Shown here: positions 9,111-18,662 of the stretch, in pieces
Position numbering within the stretch: position 1 is the stretch's first letter
Layout of the letters: each line of letters begins with the position of its first letter
Assembly (NCBI RefSeq): GCF_021596505.1
Contig: NZ_PJIZ01000058.1
Span: forward strand, 1-47,740
Direction of reading: 5' to 3'
Length of the DNA: 47,740 nt
Source of the DNA: Nostoc sp. CMAA1605
GTDB taxonomy: Bacteria; Cyanobacteriota; Cyanobacteriia; Cyanobacteriales; Nostocaceae
Made by a program: the position numbers and the translations under genes
The notes under the pieces: generated by a model
Databases searched by the model: none
The model's input: only the letters and a program-made list of their open reading frames with translations
Told to the model about the DNA's origin: nothing

Positions 9111-9217
9111 ATTACTTTGTAATCAAAATAGTCAATTGGTCAATATAGCGGATAACATAATCGACATACTGAAATATTTGCAAGTGTGAAAACTTATTAT
9201 TAGTTCTAAGGAGTGGT

Positions 9218-11056
9218 GTGAAGGTGATTTCCCTCATTTTGTCGCCTAGATATCTTAGATTAAATGCTTTGCTATCTCAACCATCTAAGATGGTGTCAGC
9301 AAAGTATCCAATTTTTAGTTTCTCCTTAATATGCACCTTGGGGGTAGTGGGCATAACGTTACTTAGCAGCAGCTTTTGTCGCGTTGTTGCTCAAGTACCA
9401 CCTGTATCAAATCAAATGCCCCTGGGTGAAAGAACAATCTCTCAGGTTAATATCCTCTTTGTCAACCCTAGTGTCGGAGATGACAAAACAGGCAATGGCC
9501 GTGAAAATGCTCCCTGGCGAACAATTACCCAGGCTTTGCAAGTTGCCACGGCTAATACAGTGATTAAATTAGCTCCTGGTACCTACAGTGAGGCAACAGG
9601 AGAAGTGTTTCCTTTAATGCTCAAGGCTGGTGTCACTATTCAAGGAGATCCCAGCAACCAAGGACAGGGAATCATTATTCAAGGTGGTGGACAATTTCTC
9701 AGTCGTAGTTTTGGCGGACAGAACGTTGCTATCGTTGGGGCTAACCAAGCTGTGTTAACGGGGGTAACTGTAACTAACACAAATCCCCGTGGTTACGGCT
9801 TATGGATTGAATCTAGTAATCCAGTAATTACGGCCAATACATTTACAGGTAGCACTCAAGATGGTGTAGCTGTAGCTGGTAAAGGTACGCCGACAATTAC
9901 CAAGAATTACTTTGACCGCAATGGAGCTAACGGAATCACAATTAGTGGTACTTCCCAAGCCCAAATTCGGGAAAATATCTTTGTGCAGACTGGTTTCGGT
10001 ATCAATGTGACGCAAAATGCTGCACCGATATTAATAGGTAATCGACTGCAAGATAATCGAGCCGGGATTATTGTCCAAGGTAAGGCTCGTCCCATTTTAC
10101 GCCAGAATGTCATCACAAATAGTAAAGAAGATGGGTTAGTAGCGATCGCCCAAGCCCTACCCGATTTAGGTAACGCCACGGAAGCAGGCCAAAATGAATT
10201 CCGTGATAACCAACGCTATGACATTAACGCCAGTGCTGCTAAACAGCTGGTTGTGGCAGTCGGTAACACCATCAATACTCAACGCGTCGCTGGGCAAGTA
10301 ACTTTTAATCCCCCAGATGTTACCCCGACGGATAACCAGCAAATAACTACTAATAATGAAATTGTCTTTGCGGCTCCCGGCGCGACTGACGAGCCAGCAG
10401 CACCAAATCCCAGTCAAAGTCAGTTAACTACCTTAACCCCAGCAAATACACCCCTGACTTTACCTAAATACAATCAACTCCCTGCATCAGTTCCCCAGCG
10501 CACACCCACCAGCAACAGCACACGGAAAACACCAGTAGCCAGCAAAAAAACCACTTCTTTACCACCCGTACCAACCCAAGCTGCACAGTTCAATTATGTG
10601 CAGATTGATCACAATACTATTGAATTTGCTGCACCCCAAACAGAAACACCATCATGGCCTGCGAACCTCTCACCATCCCAGCCAACAGCAAACATACAAG
10701 CCCCTACAGTGAATACTGCGGGAAATAATCAGCCGTTACTCGTGCCTAATGGTGATATTCCCCTGGGTAATACCCAGAATATGCGAAAAATCTCCGCACC
10801 ACAGACTTATACAACCAGTTTTGCCAGTAATTCTTCATCTACAGCCGCAGGTGTGCGTTACCGTGTGGTAGTAGAGACATCCAGCGAAACCGAGCAAGAA
10901 TTAGTAAAAACCCTTGCTCCTGGTGCTTTTCCCACCATTTGGCAAAGTCGTAGAGTCATGCAAGTAGGTGTGTTTAGCGATCGCAATAATGCCGATGAAA
11001 TGCAAAAAGTTCTTAGTAGTAATGGCTTACGTACTATAGTTGAACCACTGAATTAA
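9218..11056 (+). CDS. DUF1565 beta-helix protein with SPOR-like C-terminus
   Basis: 612 aa. The GTG start has AAGGAG at 9208-9213, four bases upstream. A hydrophobic segment (about 33-53) acts as signal or anchor. Residues about 80-150 match DUF1565 (VNPSVGDDKTGNGRENAPWRT, TVIKLAPGTYSE). A right-handed parallel beta-helix follows to about 360, with repeated turns such as NPVITANTFTGS, TPTITKNYFDRNG and APILIGNRLQDNRAG. A long Pro/Thr/Gln-rich linker (about 370-540) leads to a C-terminal segment with SPOR-like features (YRVVVETSSETEQELVK, VGVFSDRNNADEMQKVLSSNGL). It is likely exported and may bind peptidoglycan or polysaccharide; no catalytic residues can be assigned. Monocistronic between repeat arrays. 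Confidence 0.85.
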   Translation: MKVISLILSPRYLRLNALLSQPSKMVSAKYPIFSFSLICTLGVVGITLLSSSFCRVVAQVPPVSNQMPLGERTISQVNILFVNPSVGDDKTGNGRENAPWRTITQALQVATANTVIKLAPGTYSEATGEVFPLMLKAGVTIQGDPSNQGQGIIIQGGGQFLSRSFGGQNVAIVGANQAVLTGVTVTNTNPRGYGLWIESSNPVITANTFTGSTQDGVAVAGKGTPTITKNYFDRNGANGITISGTSQAQIRENIFVQTGFGINVTQNAAPILIGNRLQDNRAGIIVQGKARPILRQNVITNSKEDGLVAIAQALPDLGNATEAGQNEFRDNQRYDINASAAKQLVVAVGNTINTQRVAGQVTFNPPDVTPTDNQQITTNNEIVFAAPGATDEPAAPNPSQSQLTTLTPANTPLTLPKYNQLPASVPQRTPTSNSTRKTPVASKKTTSLPPVPTQAAQFNYVQIDHNTIEFAAPQTETPSWPANLSPSQPTANIQAPTVNTAGNNQPLLVPNGDIPLGNTQNMRKISAPQTYTTSFASNSSSTAAGVRYRVVVETSSETEQELVKTLAPGAFPTIWQSRRVMQVGVFSDRNNADEMQKVLSSNGLRTIVEPLN

Positions 11057-11077
11057 TCAGGACTTACGCATCAACGG

Positions 11078-11212
11078 GGGATGAGTAATGAGTAATGAGT
11101 AATAAGTAATGAGTAATAAGTAATGAGTAATAAGTAATGAGTAATGACTATTGACTACCCATTACTTATTGCTCACTACTTTTTTAAAATTTTGAATTTT
11201 GAATTTTGAATT
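11078..11212. repeat. GTAATGA/GTAATAA tandem repeats plus ATTTTGA repeats
   Basis: About nine degenerate GAGTAAT units (11082-11150), then ATTTTGA units at about 11187-11212. They fill the gap between the DUF1565 gene and hflX. Confidence 0.88.
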
Positions 11213-11312
11213 GCTCTCACAACCCCTAAAAGATTGAGTTTGGTGTTTTAGCACTGTTGTAAAATAGACAATAGAAGGATTCGGGGGGCCAGTTTACTGG
11301 TCAGAAACGCCT

Positions 11313-13052
11313 ATAGAAACTATTTTCGGAAATCTTCAGGGTTTAAAATCCAGTCAGCTGAAACAACTACAGCGACTGTACCACCAACGCATCCCAGGCG
11401 ATCGCATCACTACGCCTGAATTCTCCCAGCGTTTGGCGGCTATTAGCACGGAAATTAACCTACCTGTATGTGCCTACGTCAACCGTCGCGGACAAGTGAT
11501 TCGTGTTGGCGTAGGCACTCCGCGTCAAACCCAAATTCCTCCGATGGAATTACCCCGTTATGGTGCGGAGCGTCTCAGTGGTATCCGTTGCATCGCTACT
11601 CATCTTAAGCCAGAACCGCCTAATGAAGCGGCACTGACCGCAATGGCTATGCAACGTCTAGATGCGTTGGCAGTAATTAATATTACTGGGACAGGGTTTA
11701 CACGGCGTGGTGGTGGGGCTACAGGCTACGTTAAAGAAGCCTATTTAGCGCACTTAGTCCCGCAAGATGCCCGTGTGTTAACTCCTAGTGTCGCCTTGTT
11801 GGGGTCGAGCAATGGTAAATCTGCTAGTTGGAGCATTTCATCACCTTTAAATTTAGAGGAACTGGCACAGCAAGATTTCCTCGATTTGGTGGAAGGGCTA
11901 GAAGCAGAATTCAGCCGGGAATTTGTCGCCCAGGAAGTTGATGCCGACCACGATCGCGTGTTAATTGTGGGTGTGATGACTGATGAAATGTCACTCCAAC
12001 AATTTCACGACACCGTGGCGGAATTGGCGCGCCTAGTAGATACGGCTGGTGGTGATGTATTACAGACAGTACAACAAAAGCGATCGCGCATCCATCCCCA
12101 AACCGTCATCGGTGAAGGTAAAGTCCAAGAAGTCGCCCTCACAGCCCAAACCTTGGGATGTACTCTTGTCGTCTTTGACCGCGACCTCTCACCCGCCCAA
12201 GTCCGTAACTTAGAAGCGCAAATTGGGATTAGAGTCGTTGACCGCACTGAAGTTATCTTAGATATCTTTGCTCAACGCGCTCAATCCCGCGCCGGTAAAT
12301 TACAAGTGGAACTGGCACAGTTAGAATATATGCTGCCTAGACTCACTGGTAGAGGTCAAGCAATGTCTCGATTAGGGGGTGGTATTGGGACTCGCGGCCC
12401 TGGTGAAACTAAATTAGAAACCGAACGCCGCGCCATTCAAAGACGCATTTCCCGACTACAACAAGAAGTCAACCAATTACAGGCACATCGTTCCCGCTTA
12501 CGCCAACGCCGCCAACATCAAGAAGTTCCCTCAGTGGCGTTAGTTGGTTATACCAACGCAGGCAAATCAACCTTATTAAATGCTCTCACCAACGCCGAAG
12601 TATACACCGCCGACCAGTTATTTGCGACTCTCGACCCCACAACACGCCGTTTAGCGATTCCTGGGGCTGAAAATGGTGAAACCCAAGAAATTCTGATTAC
12701 AGATACAGTAGGGTTTATCCACGAGTTACCCGCATCCCTCATGGATGCCTTCCGCGCCACCTTAGAGGAAGTCACAGAAGCTGATGCTTTACTACACTTA
12801 GTAGACTTATCCCATCCGGCTTGGTTGAGTCACATCCGCGCAGTGCGGGAAATTCTCGCCCAAATGCCAGTCACGCCCGGCCTTGCATTGGTGGCTTTTA
12901 ACAAAATTGATCAAGTAGACAGCACAACTCTAGCTTTAGCCCAAGAAGAGTTTCCTTTAGCTGTGTTTATTTCTGCTAGTCAGCGTTTAGGACTAGAAAC
13001 CTTACGTCATCGCCTCAGCCAGTTGATTCAATACGCTGTGGATTCCCGATAG
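11313..13052 (+). CDS. hflX: GTPase HflX, non-canonical start
   Basis: The protein has the HflX N-terminal domain (RGQVIRVGVGTP, GIRCIATHL), the subdomain with VIGEGKVQEV and VVFDRDLSPAQVRNLE, a Gly-rich GGGIGTRGPGETKLE linker, and a GTPase domain with G1 GYTNAGKST, DPTTRR, G3 DTVGF, G4 NKID and G5 SAS. HflX splits stalled 70S/100S ribosomes. The first canonical-type start is a TTG at 11433, giving 539 aa. However, the frame upstream keeps HflX-like coding sequence (ETIFGNLQGLKSSQLKQL, YHQRIPGDRITTP) back to ATA at 11313, and no ATG, GTG or TTG lies between there and the stop at 11265. From ATA it would be 579 aa. Either a non-AUG start is used, the start codon has mutated, or an ATG was misread. 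A hairpin terminator follows. Confidence 0.9.
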   Translation: METIFGNLQGLKSSQLKQLQRLYHQRIPGDRITTPEFSQRLAAISTEINLPVCAYVNRRGQVIRVGVGTPRQTQIPPMELPRYGAERLSGIRCIATHLKPEPPNEAALTAMAMQRLDALAVINITGTGFTRRGGGATGYVKEAYLAHLVPQDARVLTPSVALLGSSNGKSASWSISSPLNLEELAQQDFLDLVEGLEAEFSREFVAQEVDADHDRVLIVGVMTDEMSLQQFHDTVAELARLVDTAGGDVLQTVQQKRSRIHPQTVIGEGKVQEVALTAQTLGCTLVVFDRDLSPAQVRNLEAQIGIRVVDRTEVILDIFAQRAQSRAGKLQVELAQLEYMLPRLTGRGQAMSRLGGGIGTRGPGETKLETERRAIQRRISRLQQEVNQLQAHRSRLRQRRQHQEVPSVALVGYTNAGKSTLLNALTNAEVYTADQLFATLDPTTRRLAIPGAENGETQEILITDTVGFIHELPASLMDAFRATLEEVTEADALLHLVDLSHPAWLSHIRAVREILAQMPVTPGLALVAFNKIDQVDSTTLALAQEEFPLAVFISASQRLGLETLRHRLSQLIQYAVDSR

Positions 13053-13079
13053 ACGAGTGTCTTTACTAAATATCAAGGC

Positions 13080-13113
13080 AATGTCGTGGTGGTTGAAACT
13101 ACGACATTTTTTA
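13080..13113 (+). terminator. Rho-independent terminator of hflX
   Basis: AATGTCGT (13080-13087) pairs with ACGACATT (13101-13108) across a 13-base loop, followed by a T-rich run. It starts 28 bp after the hflX stop codon. Confidence 0.75.
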
Positions 13114-13170
13114 TTTACACAGAAACCGGGATAATAACTATTCGATTTATATACTAGATTTAGGATTTTA

Positions 13171-13242
13171 TGGGTCGCCCGGGATTCGAACCCGGAACTA
13201 ATCGGTTAAAAGCCGAGTACTCTACCGTTGAGTTAGCGACCC
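13171..13242 (-). tRNA. trnK: tRNA-Lys (UUU)
   Basis: 72-nt cloverleaf on the minus strand. Acceptor stem GGGTCGC/GCGACCC with discriminator A, D-arm with GGTAGAG, anticodon loop CTTTTAA giving UUU, T-arm GGGTTCGAATCCC. No CCA is encoded after the discriminator base. Confidence 0.96.
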
Positions 13243-13303
13243 GCTTTGCATTTCGCAACTTAACTATTATAGCACCAATATCTGTAGATTTGTAAAGGGG
13301 TTG

Positions 13304-14176
13304 CTAGAAAAAATTTGCCGTTAATTTGATAGATGCTGTGTGACTAGCTCCAGGAGCCAAGAGAGTCAGCTTTTCACCTGTGTTGAGAGCGTTACGGGGC
13401 GCGCTCCAAGGTTCGAGACAATAGAACTCTTTACCCTTGATTGTCCAGAATACCAGCATAGAAAAGATATCGTCGTAATCTATGGACAGTTTGAGCTTGC
13501 GGCTATGGTCTGTCACACTCGCAGACTGAGAGCTAATCTGTTTAAAAGCAAAATCGATTTCATCGCGGTTAAAGTCAAAATTGCCATCAAAGGGATGAAC
13601 TTCTTTGCTTTTCTGGTCTTGATATTCCTGGGAGGGAATAGCGAATTCTAGTTGATTTTTATCTCCAGTCAGGAAGTAAGGATGAAAACCAGCCGAAAAG
13701 GGTAGGTCTGTGGACGAGAGATTGTGATATTGCTGTTGAATTTCTAGTGTGTTCCCTTGGAGGACATAAGTAAATACTAGTTGGAAATCAAAAGGATAAA
13801 CCGCTTTGGTTTGTTCGCTGCTGTTCAGAACGATGGTGAGTGCTGCTTTGTCTTTAGTAGCTTGTTCAGTTACTACCCAGGGTAAATCACGAGCAAAGCC
13901 ATGTTGTTTGAGGGTGTACTGCTGACCATTGAGGGTGTAGGTGTTATCGGGTAAGTTACCACAGATGGGAAATAAAATCGGATTTCCACCCCTGACGCTT
14001 AACTCAGGATTGGCAAAGCGTTCAGTGTCCAGATAAAGAATTTCTTCACCCTTGATTTGCCAACGGGTAATAATACCGCCCCGTTCTGGTACGACTTCTA
14101 AATAAGCACCTGCGGTTTCATCAGCCAAGATATAGGTTTTGTAATGTTGTTGTTGAGTGGCAATACTAAACATCAT
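13304..14176 (-). CDS. Aldose 1-epimerase family protein
   Basis: 290 aa from the Met at 14174-14176. The frame continues 23 codons further upstream, but those are translated GGGCATT-type repeat (MPNAPCPMSHTQ...) and not family sequence. Galactose-mutarotase-like fold: ERGGIITRWQIKGEEILYLD, GGNPILFPICG, HGFARDLPWVV with the conserved His, FSAGFHPYF with the second His, and a late EPWSAPRNALN carrying the likely catalytic Glu. Enzymes of this fold interconvert alpha and beta anomers of aldoses or hexose-6-phosphates. The exact sugar is not certain. It is expected to be cytoplasmic. It lies downstream of pdhA on the same strand across a repeat array. Confidence 0.85.
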   Translation of the reverse strand: MMFSIATQQQHYKTYILADETAGAYLEVVPERGGIITRWQIKGEEILYLDTERFANPELSVRGGNPILFPICGNLPDNTYTLNGQQYTLKQHGFARDLPWVVTEQATKDKAALTIVLNSSEQTKAVYPFDFQLVFTYVLQGNTLEIQQQYHNLSSTDLPFSAGFHPYFLTGDKNQLEFAIPSQEYQDQKSKEVHPFDGNFDFNRDEIDFAFKQISSQSASVTDHSRKLKLSIDYDDIFSMLVFWTIKGKEFYCLEPWSAPRNALNTGEKLTLLAPGASHTASIKLTANFF

Positions 14177-14189
14177 ATTAGTCCATAGT

Positions 14190-14374
14190 TGGATATGGGG
14201 CATGGGGCATTGGGTATGGGACATTGGGCATGGGGCATTGGGCATTGAGCATTGGGTGTGGAGTTAAAAATCTCCCTTGTCTCCCCTGCTCCCTGCTCCC
14301 TGCCCCCCTGCCTCCCCTGCCTCCCCTGCCTCCCCTGCCTCCCCTGCCTCCCTGCCTCCCCTGCCCCCTGCCTC
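14190..14374. repeat. GGGCATT-type repeats and CCTGCCTCC array
   Basis: Degenerate GGGCATT/GGGTATG units (14190-14262), then a strongly C-rich (CCTGCCTCC)n array ending just before the pdhA stop codon. Long frames in both strands here code low-complexity Gly/Arg or Pro/Leu/Cys peptides and are artefacts. Confidence 0.9.
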
Positions 14375-14376
14375 CT

Positions 14377-15410
14377 CTATTCGTCTTCGGCAAAAATAAA
14401 GCGGTACAACTCGCTGGGGTCTGGTTCAGGGCTGCTTTCGGCGAATTTTACGGCATCGTCGATAAGTGCCTGAATTTTGTTGTCGATCGCTTTTAATTCT
14501 GCTTCGTCTACTAAGTTCTGCTCAATCAAGTAAGCTGCTAGCTTTTTGATGGGATCACGGGAGAACCAAAAGTCTTTTTCGGCTTTACTCCGCAGTTCGT
14601 CTGGATCTGCTAGGGAGTGACCACGGAAGCGGTAGGTGAGGGCTTCGATGAGGGTTGGCCCTTCTCCAGCACGGGCGCGGGCTACGGCTTCTTGGGCTAC
14701 GGAATGTACTGCTAATACATCCATCCCGTCAACTTCTACGCCCACCATGTTGAAGACGCTGGCTTTTTTGTAGATTTCTGGATCGGAGGTGGCGCGATCG
14801 TGTGCCATCCCAATTGCCCATTTATTATTTTCTACCACGAAAATAATTGGCAATTTCCAGAGGGCGGCCATGTTGAGGGTTTCAAAAAACTGGCCGTTGT
14901 TAGCCGCACCATCTCCAAAGAAACAAGCGGTTACTTGGTCAGCATTGGGATCACCCAAGACTTCACGGCGATATTTACTTTGAAAAGCTGCACCAGCAGC
15001 GACAGGAATACCTTCAGCCACGAAAGCGTAACCACCTAACAGACGATGTTCGGCAGAAAACATGTGCATCGAGCCACCACGGCCTTTACTACAACCTGTG
15101 GCTTTACCGAATAGTTCTGCCATGACTTCTTTGCTGGTACTCCCGCGCTTAAAGCGTGGACGTGGTCACGGTAGGTACTGGAAACAAAATCTTCACCTGG
15201 GCGCATGGCTTTAATTACGCCAGAGGAAACGGCTTCTTGTCCGTTATATAAATGGACAAAACCAAACATTTTGCCTCTATAGTACATTTCGGCGCACTTA
15301 TCTTCAAAGAAACGCCCTAAAACCATGTCTTCATATAAAAGTAAGCCAGTCTCTTTGCTGATTTGGACTGAGGCGGTATCAAATTTAGGTAACGCGCGTT
15401 CTTGAATCAT
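14377..15410 (-). pseudogene. pdhA: Pyruvate dehydrogenase E1 alpha subunit, one-base frameshift
   Basis: Two overlapping frames together cover a full E1-alpha. The 5' frame (ATG at 15410) gives [10 protein letters not shown] to [17 protein letters not shown]. The next frame resumes at [19 protein letters not shown] and continues through the TPP/Mg site [24 protein letters not shown] and [15 protein letters not shown] to the FAEDE C-terminus at 14377. The break is at a TTT run (15130-15132; AAA on the coding strand); one extra A would restore PAKEVMAEL and a 344-aa protein of normal length. The enzyme decarboxylates pyruvate and passes the acetyl group to E2 in acetyl-CoA synthesis. Because this enzyme is central and both halves are well conserved, a sequencing error or very recent mutation is more likely than old decay. 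The ATG at 15123 is internal, not a true start. Confidence 0.88.
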
Positions 15411-16184
15411 TATTTTTTAGTATTCCTATCCTCAAGTCGAAATTTACCATTTTCTATAGGTTGTTCTCTCAACAAGTTTGCTGTCTTTACAGAGTTTTGC
15501 TAGAGTCCACAACCAATTTCTCAGCACCAGAAATCTTTATAGGGAATATTTGGCAATTACAGGTTAAATTTGCTGTATTTTAGGGATATCTAGCAAGATA
15601 TGTCCCTGGCAAACTTTTTACCTTTTAACTTTACTATTACCCGTTCCCGTTCATAGGCTATCACTCAGGATAGCTTGGTTTCTGCATACCTATGAACAGT
15701 TTAGAAAAAATCCCCGCCAAAATCTTAAATATATATGCAAATGATTGCCAAAGTAGTTTTCTTGTGATATATTCTGGTTCTTTAATATTGCTCAACTCCT
15801 ATTCTCAAGTGGTGCATCTTCCGGTTTAACTGTTATATACAGATAAATCTCCGAGTAAAAATAAATCATACTGGTTTGTACCAACAGGGCTTTGTGTCAA
15901 CGAAGGCTGCTAATTAAGTTTTATATGCTCAAAAGCTGATAACATTTATGGTCAGGAAAATTACTAAGAATTAAGACAAAATATCAGCACTTTCTAGGCG
16001 AAGGCAAAATGTTGGTACTAGAATATGACACAAATTTTAGGAAGCAACAAAACTAGTTGTTGCAATATACACTTAATAGTGTAAGTCCGGCACGGTATTA
16101 TTCACCGTATGATTGTGGCACGGTTTTACAGGCCTGGAATGCTCTAGGTGAATTATGTTGATCACGGTGCAGGGGAAGTAGGCT
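15411..16184. other. Divergent promoter region with nested hairpins
   Basis: 774 bp between the divergent pdhA and ftn2 genes, with no gene seen. It contains an inverted repeat GTTCATAGG (15649-15657) / CCTATGAAC (15689-15697) that encloses a second hairpin, GCTATC (15657-15662) / GATAGC (15669-15674). Another imperfect hairpin, GGGATATC to GATATGTCCC, lies near 15583-15606. Just before ftn2, GGCACGG occurs twice, and ACGGT/ACCGT at about 16093-16109 forms a small hairpin. These could be regulatory or simply interspersed repeats. Confidence 0.55.
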
Positions 16185-18437
16185 GTGCGAATTCCGCTTG
16201 ATTACTACCGAATTTTAGGACTGCCTTTGGCCGCAAGCGAGGAACAGTTGCGACAAGCTTATAGCGATCGCATTGTCCAATTGCCCCGAAGGGAGTATTC
16301 TCAAGCAGCCATTGCTTCCCGTAAACAACTTATAGAAGAAGCTTACGTGGTTTTATCTGATCCCAAGGAACGCAGTAGTTACGACCAGCTATATCTTGCT
16401 CATGCCTATGATCCAGATAGTCCTGGTACTACCAAAGTAGCCCTAGAAAATCGTCCTCACGATCATCAGGGTAGACTCGATGCTCACAATCTCAGTATCG
16501 AGGTAGCCTCTGAGGAGCTAGTTGGTGCTTTATTAATTTTGCAAGAGTTAGGAGAATACGAACTAGTGCTGAAACTAGGTCGTACCTATCTGGGTAATCA
16601 AAACGGTGCAGGATCGAAAAAGGGTGTGCATTTGGCAGCAGAAGATTTTCTGCAAACTGCCGAACGTCCAGATATTATCTTGACGGTGGCTCTGGCTTGT
16701 CTAGAATTGGGTCGTGAGCAATGGCAGCAAGGTCATTATGAAAATGCCGCCCTTTCTTTGGAGACTGGGCAAGAAATGCTGGCGCGTGAAGGGCTGTTTC
16801 CCAACGTCCAAGGGGAAATTCAAGCTGACTTATATAAGTTACGCCCATACCGGATTTTGGAACTACTTGCCTTACCTTTGGAACAGAAAATAGAACGCCA
16901 TCAAGGTCTAGATTTACTGCAAGGCATTCTAGACGATCGCGGTGGTATTGATGGCAATGGCAATGATGAATCAGGCCTGAGCATAGACGACTTTCTTCGC
17001 TTTATCCAGCAACTACGCCACTACTTAACAGTTGCTGAACAACACAAGCTTTTTGACGCAGAAAGCAAACGTCCTTCGGCGGTAGCCACCTATTTAGCGG
17101 TTTACGCCTCAATTGCACGGGGATTTACCAACCGTCAACCCGCTTTAATTCGTCATGCCAAGCAAATGCTGATGCGGTTGGCAAAACGGCAAGATGTGCA
17201 TTTAGAACAGTCCTTGTGTGCGCTACTGCTAGGGCAAACGGAAGAAGCTACCCGTGTCTTAGAATTGAGTCAGGAATATGAGTCTTTAGCTTTTATTCGG
17301 GAAAAATCGCAGGATTCACCGGATTTACTACCTGGTTTGTGCCTTTACGCCGAACAATGGCTACACAATGAAGTATTTCCCCATTTTCGAGATTTAGCCA
17401 AACAACCAGCATCATTGAAAGATTATTTTGCTAACCCGCAAGTACAAGCTTATCTAGAAGCTTTACCTACGGATGCAGAAGTCACCAACGAATGGAAAGT
17501 AATTAATCGTCCCCAAAATCGTAACTCTCATCAAGGTAATACTCGCACCGAGTCTAATAACCACCGCACACCAGATCCAGAGTTACCCACAACCCAAAAT
17601 TACAGAGTTCCAGAACCAGCAAATTCTCACAGAGTCCGAGAACAAACCCCACCCATACCACCATACACTGGCACACCAAATTCCCAGACACCAGCACCAA
17701 TGTCAGGGGTAGAACGTACTGCGAGGGCTAATCATCATCCTAGTACCCCACCACGCCCCACCACCCAACGCAGGCGACGCAAACCGACTGCACCCAAAAA
17801 CACAGAAAATCATCGTCCCCACTCTCAACGTAACTTGATGAGCAGGTTAGACGGTAGAACGCGCCTAGTGTGGACTGTGTTTTTGTCTATGGCGGGTATT
17901 TTGGTGTTTTGGTTATTAGTTTCGACTGTTTTCGGTGCTTTGAGAAATGTATTTTCGCCAACACCGGCGGTAGTCGCAGAACCATTTCTGACTCAGATTA
18001 ATGAACCTGTGGTGACGACACTGGAGAGCAACGGCGCGTTTCAACAGGATGGAGTCATGACAGAAGCGATCGCCGAAGGAGTGATTAAAACTTGGTTATC
18101 TACTAAAGCGGCGGCTCTTGGCCCTAACCACGAAATTGAAGGTTTAGGGGATATTTTAACTGGTTCTGCTTTATCACAGTGGCGATTTACTGCCCAACAA
18201 GTGAGAGCGACTGGTAACTATCGTCTTTATAGTCACAGCGTCACCGTCAACGAAGTCAACTCATCAGAACAAGATCCCAATCGGGCGATCGTCAGAGCTA
18301 ACGTCAAGGAAATGACCCAATTTTATCGGAATGGTCAACAAGTAGACTCTGAGGACGACAATTTACGCGTGCGTTATGAATTAGTTCGTCAAGAAGGGAC
18401 TTGGCGGATTCAAAGTATGTCGGCTGTGGTGAATTAA
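16185..18437 (+). CDS. ftn2: Cell division protein Ftn2/ZipN (ARC6 homologue)
   Basis: 750 aa. The GTG start is preceded by a GGGGA at about 16172. Residues 5-70 are a J-like domain (DYYRILGLPLAASEEQLRQAY, EEAYVVLSDPKERSSYDQLY) without the HPD tripeptide, as in ARC6/Ftn2 proteins. An alpha-helical region to about 440 follows, then a Pro/Thr/Arg-rich linker, one transmembrane helix at about 561-583 (VWTVFLSMAGILVFWLLVS), and a C-terminal ARC6-type domain (AIAEGVIKTWLSTKAAALGPNHE, WRFTAQQVRATGNYRLYSHSV). Ftn2 anchors FtsZ to the plasma membrane at the division site, with the J-like half in the cytoplasm and the C-terminal domain in the periplasm. Monocistronic. Confidence 0.93.
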   Translation: MRIPLDYYRILGLPLAASEEQLRQAYSDRIVQLPRREYSQAAIASRKQLIEEAYVVLSDPKERSSYDQLYLAHAYDPDSPGTTKVALENRPHDHQGRLDAHNLSIEVASEELVGALLILQELGEYELVLKLGRTYLGNQNGAGSKKGVHLAAEDFLQTAERPDIILTVALACLELGREQWQQGHYENAALSLETGQEMLAREGLFPNVQGEIQADLYKLRPYRILELLALPLEQKIERHQGLDLLQGILDDRGGIDGNGNDESGLSIDDFLRFIQQLRHYLTVAEQHKLFDAESKRPSAVATYLAVYASIARGFTNRQPALIRHAKQMLMRLAKRQDVHLEQSLCALLLGQTEEATRVLELSQEYESLAFIREKSQDSPDLLPGLCLYAEQWLHNEVFPHFRDLAKQPASLKDYFANPQVQAYLEALPTDAEVTNEWKVINRPQNRNSHQGNTRTESNNHRTPDPELPTTQNYRVPEPANSHRVREQTPPIPPYTGTPNSQTPAPMSGVERTARANHHPSTPPRPTTQRRRRKPTAPKNTENHRPHSQRNLMSRLDGRTRLVWTVFLSMAGILVFWLLVSTVFGALRNVFSPTPAVVAEPFLTQINEPVVTTLESNGAFQQDGVMTEAIAEGVIKTWLSTKAAALGPNHEIEGLGDILTGSALSQWRFTAQQVRATGNYRLYSHSVTVNEVNSSEQDPNRAIVRANVKEMTQFYRNGQQVDSEDDNLRVRYELVRQEGTWRIQSMSAVVN

Positions 18438-18545
18438 GGCAAAAGGTAAAAGGTAGTACCGATGAAACTTATTTCATGTCCAAGCATCAAAGAGCGACTG
18501 GTATGAGGTTTGAATAGTGAAGATACATTCAAATATGTTTACTAA

Positions 18546-18630
18546 CCACTCACAACCCACCACTCACAACTCACAACTCACAACTCAGCACTCCGCACTC
18601 CGCACTCCGCACTCAGCACTCAGCACTAAC
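18546..18630. repeat. CACTCACAA / CACTCCG / CACTCAG tandem repeats
   Basis: Run of degenerate CACAACT and CACTC(C/A)G heptamers after ftn2. Same repeat class as the other arrays. Confidence 0.9.
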
Positions 18631-18662
18631 TAATAAGCTTAAATACTATTAAACGCATTAAC

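Noticed and set aside
8907..9217. TPP riboswitch upstream of the thiamin genes
   Set aside because: No CUGAGA or ACCUGA core pairs in the expected order; the region is mainly tandem repeats.
9800..10417. Three minus-strand frames inside the DUF1565 gene
   Set aside because: Shadows of the plus-strand gene with no family features.
12005..12775. Minus-strand frames inside hflX
   Set aside because: Antisense shadows of a well-conserved GTPase.
14178..14496. Gly/Arg-rich and Pro/Leu-rich frames on both strands
   Set aside because: They are translations of the CCTGCCTCC array.
15120..15140. Programmed frameshift in pdhA
   Set aside because: No extended slippery run, downstream pseudoknot or internal Shine-Dalgarno is evident, and two other genes here show the same one-base signature, so an error or mutation is simpler.
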